From: Deinococcus fonticola
GTDB lineage: Bacteria; Deinococcota; Deinococci; Deinococcales; Deinococcaceae
Assembly: GCF_004634215.1 (NCBI RefSeq)
Contig: NZ_SMMH01000010.1
Span: 1 to 64,000, forward strand
DNA: 64,000 nucleotides
Direction: 5' to 3'
Under the pieces are notes generated by a model that saw only the letters and a program-made list of their open reading frames with translations, had not been told where the DNA came from and ran no database searches. Below, piece by piece: positions 8,135-18,988 of this stretch. The stretch's first letter is position 1; each line of letters begins with the position of its first letter. A program made the position numbers and the translations under genes.

Positions 8135-9097
8135 ATGCCGACTCGCGTTCTCCTCTTCAATGCCGATGGCAACGACACCGAGTTGCCGTTCACCGCAGCG
8201 GCGCTGCAAAAACCGGGCGGGCGGCAACTGCTGTGGGTGGATCTGGAAGGCGAGGTGCCGGAGAACCTGGCCGACACGCTGGTCGCGCTGGAACTGGACG
8301 CTTCCTCGCTAGGCCGCCTGGCCCGTCCGCCCGCCGGTCACCCTTACCTGACCCACTCCGGCGCGTACCTGACCCTGGGCGTGAAGGCCGCCCAGAACGC
8401 GCGGACGTTCATTCCGTTGACGGTGGTGGCCGGTGAGAACTTCGTGGTAACGGCGCACCCGCAGGGCATCGGCCCGCTCTCGACCTTCATGGGGGAAATG
8501 CAGGGGGACACGCAGCTGGGGCAACTCGACTCGGCGGCGTTCGTGTCGGTGCTGCTCTCGCGCGTGCTGGAAAGTTACTTCACGGCCATGAACGGCCTGG
8601 AAGACCAGACCGATCACCTCGACGAGCGCCTGCTGCGCCCGGATCCGCCCGAAGACCCGCTGGAGGAACTGGTGGACTTGCGCCGTCAGGCGGGCGATCT
8701 GCGGCGCGAACTGGCCCGTCACCGCCCGGTGTTCATGCACCTGGCCGGCGCGGACTTCGTGGTGTACGCCGGCGACCAGCACGAGGCGCAGTTCGGGCGG
8801 CTGCTCACGCAGTTCGAGCACACCCTGGAAAGTGCCCTGCACACCCGCGACATGGTGGTGGAATCCTTCGACCTGTACATGGCCCGCCTGGGGCAGCGCA
8901 CCAACGACATCATGCGCGTGCTGACCATCGTGACCCTCACGCTGGGCATTCTGGCCGCCGTGGCCGGCCTGATGGGCATGAACTTCCAGGCGGACCTGTT
9001 CAAGACCGGCAACGCCGGCTTCCGTGACGTGCTGATCGGCTCGGCCCTCCTGATCGTGGTGATCCTGGTGATCAGTCGGCGACGCAAATGGCTGTAA
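8135..9097 (+). CDS. corA: CorA family magnesium/divalent cation transporter
   Basis: A 320-residue inner-membrane channel. The N-terminal 250 residues form the soluble alpha/beta and long-helix domain. The C-terminus holds the two membrane helices, with the signature GMN selectivity motif (AAVAGLMGMNF) at the end of the first, a short periplasmic loop, and the second helix DVLIGSALLIVVILVI followed by a basic RRRKW tail. The family works as a homopentamer importing Mg2+ or related ions. Length and motif are standard. The gene stands alone and is probably expressed from the TACAGT promoter directly before it. Confidence 0.92.
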   Translation: MPTRVLLFNADGNDTELPFTAAALQKPGGRQLLWVDLEGEVPENLADTLVALELDASSLGRLARPPAGHPYLTHSGAYLTLGVKAAQNARTFIPLTVVAGENFVVTAHPQGIGPLSTFMGEMQGDTQLGQLDSAAFVSVLLSRVLESYFTAMNGLEDQTDHLDERLLRPDPPEDPLEELVDLRRQAGDLRRELARHRPVFMHLAGADFVVYAGDQHEAQFGRLLTQFEHTLESALHTRDMVVESFDLYMARLGQRTNDIMRVLTIVTLTLGILAAVAGLMGMNFQADLFKTGNAGFRDVLIGSALLIVVILVISRRRKWL

Positions 9098-9268
9098 ACA
9101 GGTGGCTGAAAGCAGTGACAGGGCAAAGTCCGATCCCCTGGTGGCGCCATGCCGCCGAACGGCTGGGCGTGAATCTGTCGAGGTTGTTCATCCCTGGGTA
9201 ACGGCTGGGTGGGCCTGCGGGCTTAGAGTGGGCGCAACTCGAAATCCTGCATTCACGGAGGTTGCCCC

Positions 9269-10837
9269 ATGAAAACGCCGCTGACTCCTCTTGATCTGGT
9301 TCGCCGTGGCCTGAAACTCTACCCGAACAACGTGGCGGTCACCGAGCCGGGCGGCCCGCAGTTCACTTACCGCGAGTGGGCGCGGCGCGTTTACCAGCTC
9401 GCGCGGGCGGTGCAGGCCGCCGGGTATGCGGGGCGGCACGTGGCGGTGCTGGCCCCGAACACCCACGGGGGCTTACTCACCTACTCCGCGGTGCCGTGGG
9501 CGGGCAGCGTGCTGGTTCCGCTGAACACCCGCCTGACCCCGGAGGAATACGACTTTCAGCTCAGGCACGCCGAGGTGAAACTGCTGCTGGTGGACGAAAG
9601 CCTGCATGACAGGGTGGCGAAGGTCGCGGGCGACCAGGGCATCGAGGTGTGGGTGATGGGCGCGGCGAACGGCGCGGGGAAGGATTTTGAAGCGAGACTG
9701 GCAGCCCAGAACGACTCTCCCCTGCCCCCAGCCGTGCAGGACGAGGACGACACCATCACCATCAACTTCACGAGCGGCACCACCTCGGACCCGAAAGGCG
9801 TGATGCTGACGCACCGCAACTGCCTGCTGAACGCCATCGAAACGCTGTACTACTTCAAGGTCGATCAGGACAGCGTGTACCTGCACACCCTGCCGGATTT
9901 TCACGCGAACGGCTGGGGCGGGGTGTGGAGTCCGTTCGGGGTGGGGGCCACCCACGTGTGCCTGCCTGCCGTGCAGGCCGACGCCGCTTACGACGCCATC
10001 GAGGAGTACGGCGTGACCCACCTGAGCGCCGCGCCCACGGTGCTATCCATGCTGACCGACCCCGCCTGCGCCAGAAAAGTCACCCGCGAAATTCGCGTCG
10101 CTACCGCCGGCAGCCCGCCGCACGCCCGCACCATCGCCGACATGAACAACCTGGGCTTTCACGTCATTCAGGTGTATGGCCTGACCGAAGTCAGCCCCCT
10201 GATCACCATTGCAGAACTGTCCGCCGATCAGGAGGCGCTACCCATCGAACGCCGCGCCCCCTTGATCGCCAAGCAGGGCTTCGAGATGCTGCTGGCCGGC
10301 GAGGTCGAGGTCATGGACGAGCACCTGAGTTCCATCCCGCACGACGGCGAAACGCTGGGCGAAATCATGGTGCGCGGCAACCTGGTGCTCAAGGGCTACT
10401 ACCGCAACCCCGAAGCTACCGAGAAAGCCATGCATGGCGGCTGGTTCCACACCGGGGACGTGGCGGTGGTTCACCCGGACGGGCGCATTGAAATCCGTGA
10501 CCGCAACAAGGACGTGATCATCTCGGGCGGCGAGAACATCAGCAGCGTGGAAGTCGAGGGCGTGCTGTACGCCCACCCGGCCGTGCGCGAGGCGGTGGTG
10601 GTCGCCATGCCCGACGCGAAATGGGGCGAAGTGCCGTGCGCCTTTATCGCTCTGCACGCGGGCCAGAGAGCCACACCCGAGGAACTCACGCAGCACGTCC
10701 GCGCGCACCTGGCCGGATTCAAGACCCCCAAGCACTACGAGTTCCGCGACGATCTGCCCAAGACCGCCAGCGGCAAATTCCAGAAATTCATCCTGCGGGC
10801 CGAACTGTGGCACGGCAAGGCGCGGGGCGTGAACTGA
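9269..10837 (+). CDS. Acyl-CoA ligase, AMP-dependent synthetase family
   Basis: A 522-residue ANL-superfamily enzyme that activates a carboxylic acid to its CoA thioester through an acyl-AMP. The P-loop-like A3 motif is FTSGTTSDPKGVML, A5 is YGLTEVSPL, A7/A8 are GWFHTGDVAVVHPDG and IEIRDRNKDVIISGGENISS, and A10 carries the catalytic Lys in PKTASGKFQK. The overall pattern is that of medium/long-chain or aryl acyl-CoA ligases, so beta-oxidation is the likely pathway, but the substrate cannot be read from sequence. A GGAGG site precedes the ATG. Monocistronic as far as can be seen. Confidence 0.88.
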   Translation: MKTPLTPLDLVRRGLKLYPNNVAVTEPGGPQFTYREWARRVYQLARAVQAAGYAGRHVAVLAPNTHGGLLTYSAVPWAGSVLVPLNTRLTPEEYDFQLRHAEVKLLLVDESLHDRVAKVAGDQGIEVWVMGAANGAGKDFEARLAAQNDSPLPPAVQDEDDTITINFTSGTTSDPKGVMLTHRNCLLNAIETLYYFKVDQDSVYLHTLPDFHANGWGGVWSPFGVGATHVCLPAVQADAAYDAIEEYGVTHLSAAPTVLSMLTDPACARKVTREIRVATAGSPPHARTIADMNNLGFHVIQVYGLTEVSPLITIAELSADQEALPIERRAPLIAKQGFEMLLAGEVEVMDEHLSSIPHDGETLGEIMVRGNLVLKGYYRNPEATEKAMHGGWFHTGDVAVVHPDGRIEIRDRNKDVIISGGENISSVEVEGVLYAHPAVREAVVVAMPDAKWGEVPCAFIALHAGQRATPEELTQHVRAHLAGFKTPKHYEFRDDLPKTASGKFQKFILRAELWHGKARGVN

Positions 10838-10929
10838 GACCAACTCGGGTTGAATCATCGCCCACCGTTCCCCTCCCCCGGCCACACCCGCTGGGGGCAT
10901 CGGTGCGTTTTCTGTCAGGAAAAACCCGC

Positions 10930-10935
10930 TACACT
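10930..10935 (+). promoter_or_regulatory. -10 box before the DUF4388 gene
   Basis: TACACT, 12 bases before the ATG at 10948, with no Shine-Dalgarno sequence between. This is the same hexamer seen before several other genes in the window. Confidence 0.4.
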
Positions 10936-10947
10936 AAATGAAGACTT

Positions 10948-11469
10948 ATGGTCAGCGGCGACTTACAGGTGTTTCCCCTTCTTCCCGTGATGCAGATGCT
11001 TCTCAGCAGCGGACGCAGCGGCGAATTCACCGTGGATCACCCCCGCGGCGGCACCCTGTGGTTCGAGCATGGCGAACTGACGCACGCCCGCAGCGGCCAG
11101 CTGAAAGGCGAAGCGGCACTGCAACTGATGTGCAGCCTCGATCAGGGCACCTTCACCTTCGAGGCCGACCGACTGCCCCCGGAACGCACCCTGAACCTCA
11201 AGCAGGACATGGCGCTGCGCCGCATGCTGATTGACAACGAGAGCTGGGCGCAGCTCATGCGGATTTTCCCCGACTGGAGCCGCACCCTGCGCTTCACGCC
11301 CCGCTGGACGCCGCAGCAACCCGTCACGCACCCGCAGTACCTGGCCCTCACCCTGGTGGGGCAGGGGCATAACCTCCGCCAGATGATCGACCGCAGCGAA
11401 CTGCCACCCCGCGTGCTGCTGGACATGCTGCGCCCCTTCGTGGCGAACGGCCTGATCGAAGTGGCCTAG
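10948..11469 (+). CDS. DUF4388 domain protein
   Basis: A 173-residue cytoplasmic protein. Residues 1-75 match the DUF4388 (PATAN-like) domain: a leading MVSGDLQVFPLLPVMQML, then SGEFTVDHPRGGTLWFEHGELTHA and the GEAALQLMC helix. This domain is common in Deinococcus-Thermus, cyanobacteria and deltaproteobacteria, often attached to two-component or type IV pilus/motility proteins. Residues 85-173 are a helical winged-helix-like tail. There is no enzymatic motif; an adaptor in signalling is the most likely role. It stands alone, with its own -10 box. Confidence 0.75.
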   Translation: MVSGDLQVFPLLPVMQMLLSSGRSGEFTVDHPRGGTLWFEHGELTHARSGQLKGEAALQLMCSLDQGTFTFEADRLPPERTLNLKQDMALRRMLIDNESWAQLMRIFPDWSRTLRFTPRWTPQQPVTHPQYLALTLVGQGHNLRQMIDRSELPPRVLLDMLRPFVANGLIEVA

Positions 11470-11564
11470 CCGCTCAGGCGCTCAGCTGCACAACGCCTGC
11501 ATGTCAGCCAGTTAAGTACACTGCGTTTCGATTCTAGAGAAATCGCGCGAAGCGCGTGGCAGAA

Positions 11565-11637
11565 AAGTGCTGTGAACTGGGAATGGAGAGTTTCCGGCGC
11601 TTTCCCGGAAAGTCGCAATGTTAAGTTCTCAGCACTT
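11565..11637. other. Long nested inverted repeat upstream of ada-alkA
   Basis: An outer inverted repeat of 14 bases with one mismatch (11565-11578 and 11624-11637; AAGTGCTGTGAACT against AGTTCTCAGCACTT) encloses a perfect 7-bp hairpin (TTTCCGG 11591-11597, CCGGAAA 11605-11611). It lies in the 258-base gap before ada-alkA, about 90 bases upstream of that start. It could be a small RNA, a terminator for the upstream unit, or another repeat family. No T run follows. Confidence 0.5.
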
Positions 11638-11727
11638 AAATTCGACGGCCGTTTGCGAGTGTGTTCCCGACAGGCCAAAAATTCCCTTGCCGGATTCCGG
11701 TAGCGTGCCGCGCGGTTTGCCTGGAGA

Positions 11728-13320
11728 ATGCACGGCATGACCCTTGACCGCCAGACCATGCTGAGCCGGATGCTGGCGGCGGACGCGGCGTTTGATGGGC
11801 GCTTCATTACCGGCGTGATGAGCACCGGGATCTACTGTTTGCCGTCGTGCCGGGCGCGGAAACCCAAACCAGAGAATGTGGTGTTCTATGCGGGGCCGCC
11901 CGAGGCGCGGCAGGCGGGGCTCCGTCCATGCCGGCGCTGCTGCCCGGACGCCTTTTACGGTGGGGGTGGAGTTCAGGAAACGCAAATTGAGGCGCTCCAT
12001 ACCCTGCCGGCAGGAGAGTTGCGGGATGTGCCGGGCCTGGCGCGGGTGGCGGGCGTCAGTGTGCGCTCACTTCATTCGCTGCTGCTCGAGCAGTTGGGGT
12101 GCTCCCCGGCGGATTACCTGAATCGCCGCCGCGTGCAGCAGGCCCAGGAGGAACTGCTGTCTTCTGATGCCAGCGCTGCTCAGATCGCCTTCGGGGCGGG
12201 CTTTCAGAACCTGTCCACCTTTGGAGCGCAATTTCGCCGCCTGACCGGGCTGTCCCCGTCGGCTTTCCGGGCTTTGCCGGGCAGCACGGGCTTTCAGCTG
12301 GGTTTGCCGGCCCATTACCCAGCCGCGGCCATGCTGCTTGACCTGGGCCGGAATCGCCTGGGCACCACCGGACAGGTGAACGGCAACACGTACCGCATGG
12401 GCCTGAATCTGCCTTCCGGGGCGCAGGTGGTGGAGTTGAGGTTTAGCGGACAGCAGGTCAAGGTGAACTGTCAGCGGCCTCTTAGCGTGGCGGACGCGCC
12501 GGCCCTGCACCGCATCCTCTGGCGGGTGCTGGGACTTCACGCTCAACCCGTGAAATTGGGGACGTTCGCGGCAGCTTCCCCGCTTCGCCGGGTGGTGGAG
12601 GCCGCGCCGGGGCTGCGGGTGCCGCTCTCGCCCACGCCTTTCGACGCGCTGGTGTGGGCGGTGCTGGGCCAGCAGGTGACCTTCACGTTCGCCTGCACGC
12701 TGCGTCAGCGCCTGTGCCAGCGCTTGAACACGGCGCTGGACGCGAACCTGTACGCACCGCCCACGCCCGCCCAGGTGTTGACGCTCAGCGCAGACGATCT
12801 CACCCGGTTGGGCTTAACCCGCCGCCGCGCCGAAACCCTGCTGCGGGTGGCGCAGCTGACGCACTCCGGCGAGTTGGACTTCGGCCCCGACATCCCGTTT
12901 TCCCGCATTTCAAGGCAGCTCAGCGCCCTTCCCGGCGTCGGCGTATGGACGACCCAGTACGCCCTGCTGCGCGGGTTCGGTGCGCCGGACGCCGTTCCGG
13001 TGGGTGACACGGCCCTGGCGACGGCCCTTCAGGACGTGTTTCAACTCCCCCACCGCCCCAGTGCGCCGGAAGTCACCGATCTGATGAAACCCTTCGCCCC
13101 CCACCGCAGCCTGGCGACGTTCCACCTGTGGCAGCACTTCGCCCGCTTGCAAAGGGCCAGCCAGCAGCATTCAACCGCCCAATACGAACTCCGATTGAAT
13201 CGCCCATTCAGGGCGATGAAATCCGACCGGCCTTGCAAAGCTGCGCAGCAGAGGGAGTGGGAGCGAAACGGGTTCCGGGCGTGGAATCCACCATCCGGCG
13301 TTTTTCCGGATGATGGATGA
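11728..13320 (+). CDS. Ada-AlkA fusion: methyl-phosphotriester sensor and 3-methyladenine DNA glycosylase
   Basis: A protein of up to 530 residues. The Ada metal-binding domain (residues 5-80) has paired cysteines in GIYCLPSC and PCRRCC, an AraC helix-turn-helix covers about 95-180, the AlkA N-terminal domain about 190-285, and the HhH-GPD glycosylase about 300-475 with LPGVGVWTTQYA and the catalytic Asp in VPVGDTAL. It should sense alkylation damage through methyl transfer to zinc-bound Cys and excise alkylated bases. The Ada O6-methylguanine transferase domain is absent. ATG at 11728 or 11737. The last 35-40 residues are translated from a dispersed repeat (13232-13345), an unusual C-terminal extension. 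Confidence 0.92.
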   Translation: MHGMTLDRQTMLSRMLAADAAFDGRFITGVMSTGIYCLPSCRARKPKPENVVFYAGPPEARQAGLRPCRRCCPDAFYGGGGVQETQIEALHTLPAGELRDVPGLARVAGVSVRSLHSLLLEQLGCSPADYLNRRRVQQAQEELLSSDASAAQIAFGAGFQNLSTFGAQFRRLTGLSPSAFRALPGSTGFQLGLPAHYPAAAMLLDLGRNRLGTTGQVNGNTYRMGLNLPSGAQVVELRFSGQQVKVNCQRPLSVADAPALHRILWRVLGLHAQPVKLGTFAAASPLRRVVEAAPGLRVPLSPTPFDALVWAVLGQQVTFTFACTLRQRLCQRLNTALDANLYAPPTPAQVLTLSADDLTRLGLTRRRAETLLRVAQLTHSGELDFGPDIPFSRISRQLSALPGVGVWTTQYALLRGFGAPDAVPVGDTALATALQDVFQLPHRPSAPEVTDLMKPFAPHRSLATFHLWQHFARLQRASQQHSTAQYELRLNRPFRAMKSDRPCKAAQQREWERNGFRAWNPPSGVFPDDG

Positions 13321-13345
13321 AACAGACGGAATCCGTAGAAATCAG
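13232..13345. repeat. Dispersed repeat (family A variant), copy inside the end of ada-alkA
   Basis: Shares long words with 24951-25060: ttgcaaagctgcgcagcaga, aacgggttccgggcgtgga and aaacagacggaatc. It contains a hairpin CCATCCGG...CCGGATGATGG with a T-rich loop at about 13291-13316. Its first part is translated as the C-terminal tail of the Ada-AlkA protein, and the TGA stop (13318-13320) lies in it. Confidence 0.65.
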
Positions 13346-13424
13346 ATCGTCCAATCACAGAGAACCATTGGCGCACGCCCTGACCCACGCCAGGCAAACC
13401 GTAACGCCTTCAAGGAGAGAACAC

Positions 13425-14234
13425 ATGACCCAGACCGACCTTTTCCGCCACCTGCACACGGCTGGTTTCCTTTTGCCCAACGCCTGGGACGCCGCGAGCG
13501 CCCGGTTGTTCGAGGCGGCGGGTTTCCCGGCAGTGGGAACGACGAGTGCAGGCATCTCTTATGCGCGGGGTCGGCAGGACGGGCAGTCGCTCAGCCGGGC
13601 GGACATGCTGCGGGAGGTGCAGGCCATCGTGACGTCGGTGGGCGTGCCGGTAAACGCGGATATCGAGGCCGGGTACGGCGACGCGCCCGACGGAGTAGCG
13701 CAGACGGTGAGGGAATTTGCGGCACTGGGCGTGGCAGGCGTGAATCTGGAGGACGCCACCGGACGCCCGGCCTCCCCCCTGTACCCTCTGGAAGATCAGC
13801 TGCGGCGCGTGTCAGCAGCGCGGGCAGCGGCGCCGGACATCTTCCTGAACATTCGCACGGACACCTTCATCACGGGATTCGGGCGGGATGACGAGGAGCG
13901 ATTGACCGAGACCATCCGGCGCGGGCAGGCGTACCTGGAAGCGGGAGCAGACGGCGTTTTCGTGCCGCTGGCGGTGGACGCCGCCACGATTGGTACGCTG
14001 GCACGTGAGCTGGCCGGGCCGCTGAACGTGATGGCGTTCCCCGGTGCGCCCAGCGTCCCCAAGCTGCTGGCAGCCGGCGCGAAGCGTGTCAGCGTCGGTC
14101 AGAGTGTGATGCTGGCCGTGATGGGTTTCACCGCCCGCATGGCGCAAGAACTCCGCGAAACAGGGACGTATGACGCGATGGGCACGAATTTCTATGGCTT
14201 TGGCGAGGCCGAAAGGTTATTCGCCCGGTCTTAA
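13425..14234 (+). CDS. Isocitrate lyase/PEP mutase family enzyme
   Basis: A 269-residue TIM-barrel protein of the PEP mutase/isocitrate lyase superfamily. Motifs are LPNAWDAASARLFEAAGFPAVGTTSAG at the first strands, PVNADIEAGYGD for the metal-binding loop and GVNLEDATG. The KKCGH catalytic loop of true isocitrate lyase is missing, so a related C-C or C-P lyase is more likely (oxaloacetate hydrolase or 2,3-dimethylmalate-lyase-like); the substrate is unknown. The ATG at 13425 follows AAGGAGA by 8 bases; the frame upstream of it is repeat-derived and is not coding for this protein. Confidence 0.85.
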   Translation: MTQTDLFRHLHTAGFLLPNAWDAASARLFEAAGFPAVGTTSAGISYARGRQDGQSLSRADMLREVQAIVTSVGVPVNADIEAGYGDAPDGVAQTVREFAALGVAGVNLEDATGRPASPLYPLEDQLRRVSAARAAAPDIFLNIRTDTFITGFGRDDEERLTETIRRGQAYLEAGADGVFVPLAVDAATIGTLARELAGPLNVMAFPGAPSVPKLLAAGAKRVSVGQSVMLAVMGFTARMAQELRETGTYDAMGTNFYGFGEAERLFARS

Positions 14235-14273
14235 AAAATTTGTAGATTTACGTGAATAGCGTTACGATTGAGT

Positions 14274-14711
14274 ATGCCTATCCCAGATCCCGCGCAGCTT
14301 CCCGCTGCCTACGCCGAGGCCGTCTATGCCAGGAACGTCGAGGCTTTCCTGGCGCTCTATGCCGAGAACATCCGCATATTCGACGCCTGGGAAAGCTGGC
14401 AGGCGGCCGGCAAAGAAGCGCTGCGTCACTCGACCACCGAGTGGTTCGGCTCACTGGGCGACGAGAAAGTGGTCGTCACCTGCCAGGACATCCAGGTCGT
14501 GAGCAGCGACACCCTCGCCACCCTTCACGCCCTGATCGAGTACAGGGCCGTGTCTGCCGACGGGCAGGACTTGCGCGCCATGCAGGAGCGCGTGACATGG
14601 GTGATGGAACGCACGACCGCCGGGTGGGTGGTCACGCACCAGCACACGTCGCTGCCCGCCAGCCTCCAGACGGGAAAAGTCATGAAATTTGCTCCTGACT
14701 CCGCCATCTGA
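14274..14711 (+). CDS. NTF2-like / SnoaL-like domain protein
   Basis: A 145-residue single-domain protein with the cone-shaped NTF2-like pattern: an N-terminal helix (LPAAYAEAVYARNVEAFLALYAE), NIRIFDAWESW, a DVQVVSSDTLATLHALIEYRAV-type strand pair, and a final WVMERTTAGWVVTHQHTS sheet. Related proteins are SnoaL-like isomerases, DUF4440 proteins or ketosteroid-isomerase-like binders; no catalytic residue can be assigned. The ATG at 14274 is preferred; a TTG at 14268 is also in frame. It lies 40 bases after the lyase gene, in a short AT-rich gap. Confidence 0.75.
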   Translation: MPIPDPAQLPAAYAEAVYARNVEAFLALYAENIRIFDAWESWQAAGKEALRHSTTEWFGSLGDEKVVVTCQDIQVVSSDTLATLHALIEYRAVSADGQDLRAMQERVTWVMERTTAGWVVTHQHTSLPASLQTGKVMKFAPDSAI

Positions 14712-14715
14712 CGCA

Positions 14716-14745
14716 TTGCCAAGCCGCCCCGCCCGGATTTACACT
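14716..14745 (+). promoter_or_regulatory. Promoter of the T-box-NUDIX-valS unit
   Basis: TTGCCA (14716-14721) and TACACT (14740-14745) are spaced by 18 bases, giving a transcription start near 14752. The RNA would begin just before the first T-box stem. This is one of the few promoters here with both hexamers readable. Confidence 0.6.
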
Positions 14746-14751
14746 GTGCGG

Positions 14752-15014
14752 GCAGTGACCGGGAAGAGTACCCGGACAAGCGCCTTCTCAGAGAGTTCAG
14801 GTCGTGGCTGAGAGCCTGAGCGAAAGCGCCCCGGAGAACGTCACCCGTGAGCAAGACGGAAGAAAGGCCAGCGAGAAAAGGCAGAGTAGACCCGTCCGGG
14901 AGCGCCCGTTACAGCGCGTCAAGAGCGCCAGGGCATCCAGCCCCGGAACAGCGGTGGTACCACGGGAACGTCCATCTCGTCCGCTTAGAGCAGCCCTGCT
15001 CGGCGGGCGTTTTT
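14752..15014 (+). promoter_or_regulatory. T-box riboswitch, valine-specific
   Basis: A tRNA-sensing leader. Stem I opens with an AGTA-type loop-E strand (gaagagtacc, from about 14763), and its other strand has GAAC followed by GTC (14840-14842) then A, the usual specifier position, so the codon read is GTC for valine. The T-box proper, gcggTGGTaccacggg (14951-14966), carries the UGGN bulge; TGGT pairs with ACCA, matching the A discriminator of tRNA-Val. A terminator follows. Uncharged tRNA-Val would stabilise the antiterminator and let transcription enter the NUDIX and valS genes. An open frame through the leader (from 14804) is not a gene. Confidence 0.88.
14978..15014 (+). terminator. T-box leader terminator
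   Basis: CGTCCGC (14978-14984) pairs with GCGGGCG (15003-15009), an inner stem GAGCA/TGCTC (14988-14992 and 14997-15001) stacks on it, and a run of five T follows (15010-15014). The 5' side lies directly after the T-box sequence, as needed for mutually exclusive terminator and antiterminator folds. Confidence 0.85.
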
Positions 15015-15034
15015 CTATTCACAGGAGTGGACGT

Positions 15035-15550
15035 ATGCCACCAGTCACCCCACAAACCCAGCTTCTTTCCCAGGCCGAAGCCCGCGCCCTGGCGCAGCAG
15101 GAAGGCTGGCCTGAAAAGGTGCTGGCCTACATCACCCGCCGGCCTGATGAACTGCTGGTCTTTGAACACACCGCCGAATACCCCGAGGCCGGCATTCAGA
15201 TGCCGGCCGGCGGTGTGGACGCGGCAGAAACCCCGGAACAGGCCGTGCTGCGCGAGGTCTACGAGGAAACGGGCCTGCGTCTGAGTCACCCGCTTGACCT
15301 GGGTTCGCAGCTCTGGACGACGCCTGCACCGTCCAGAATTCGCCATTTCTACTGGCTGACCGCGCCACAGGACACGCCGGACACCTGGTCGCACGTCGTC
15401 TCGGACGGCCAGGACGATAAAGGCATGACTTTCCTGTTTCGTTTCGCCCCCTTAAGCGACCCGCAGCTTATTCCCGGTTACGGCTTCGAGTCCGCGCTGC
15501 CTGCATTGCAGAAGCTTCAGCAGCGCGACCCTTCAGACACAACACTTTAA
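15035..15550 (+). CDS. NUDIX hydrolase in the valS operon
   Basis: A 171-residue NUDIX protein. The Nudix box spans about residues 55-77 (GVDAAETPEQAVLREVYEETGL), with the REVYEETG core intact, so it should bind Mg2+ and cleave a nucleoside diphosphate linked to another moiety. The substrate is unknown. The start at 15035 has AGGAG 8 bases upstream and lies 21 bases after the T-box terminator. Upstream in-frame sequence is riboswitch RNA. valS begins 15 bases after its stop, so both are controlled by tRNA-Val charging. A NUDIX enzyme under direct T-box control is an uncommon arrangement. Confidence 0.88.
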   Translation: MPPVTPQTQLLSQAEARALAQQEGWPEKVLAYITRRPDELLVFEHTAEYPEAGIQMPAGGVDAAETPEQAVLREVYEETGLRLSHPLDLGSQLWTTPAPSRIRHFYWLTAPQDTPDTWSHVVSDGQDDKGMTFLFRFAPLSDPQLIPGYGFESALPALQKLQQRDPSDTTL

Positions 15551-15564
15551 AAGGAGTTCCCCGC

Positions 15565-18312
<2,748 letters not shown>

Positions 18313-18339
18313 GTTCCTGTCACAGAAAGGACACCCGAC

Positions 18340-18975
18340 ATGCCTTATTCCACTGAAATCCTTCCCCCCGAACTGGCCCACTTTGGCGACACGGCCCCGC
18401 ACCTCCAGCCGCTTCCTGCTGTGGGGAAAGGTGTTCCCCCCGCCCTGACGCCCCGCGCCATCTGGCGGGCGTGGTTTGCCCTCAGAAAGGAACCGCTGCG
18501 CGTCACGGTGCGCCTGGCTTTCCCCGAGGTGCGCCCGACAGGCCCCGTTCATCTGGACGCCCTGCTGGGCGCGGCGGTGCTGCGGGCCGCCGATGCGCCG
18601 TGGCACTTTGCCGGACGGGAGGCCCGCGTCATTCCCCTGCCGCTCGATCTGCTGGCCGTGGTGGTGGTGGACAGCAGCAAAAACCGCCCCCGTCGCCCCT
18701 GCCTGCCCGTGTGGGCCAGTACGGAACTGCGGGAAGTGGAGCCGGGCGTGTGGGAAGGGCTGTGCATCGGACACGCCGACACGTTGCGAGAACTGCTGTC
18801 CTACCTGCATGAGATCGGCAAGGCTCCCTGCCGGGGCTGGCAGGTGGAACCCCTCGACAGGCCCCTGGAAACGGCCCGACAGGCCATCCGACAGGCCCGC
18901 CCCTTACCGGGCACCGCGCCCCACTTCACGCCCCCGTACTGGCATGACTGGACTGGTGCAGATCGGGCCGAATGA
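18340..18975 (+). CDS. RAMP/Csf3-like protein behind valS
   Basis: A 211-residue protein that I only partly recognise. After a variable N-terminus, residues 51-82 read EPLRVTVRLAFPEV...GPVHLDALLGAAVLR, where the HLDALLGAAV segment resembles the first helix of RAMP-type proteins such as Csf3 of type IV CRISPR systems. Later come SSKNRPRRPCLPVW and LHEIGKAPCRGWQVEP, the latter vaguely like the Gly-rich RAMP loop. No CRISPR array or other cas gene is in the window, so if the fold is right it acts alone or with the next gene. It starts 27 bases after valS with an AAAGGA site. The function is unknown and the match is by eye. Confidence 0.45.
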   Translation: MPYSTEILPPELAHFGDTAPHLQPLPAVGKGVPPALTPRAIWRAWFALRKEPLRVTVRLAFPEVRPTGPVHLDALLGAAVLRAADAPWHFAGREARVIPLPLDLLAVVVVDSSKNRPRRPCLPVWASTELREVEPGVWEGLCIGHADTLRELLSYLHEIGKAPCRGWQVEPLDRPLETARQAIRQARPLPGTAPHFTPPYWHDWTGADRAE

Positions 18976-18988
18976 GGCAGAGTCAAGC

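Noticed and set aside
14804..15034. In-frame extension of the NUDIX gene upstream to 14804
   Set aside because: The sequence is the T-box leader with its terminator; the ribosome site and ATG at 15035 give the normal N-terminus.
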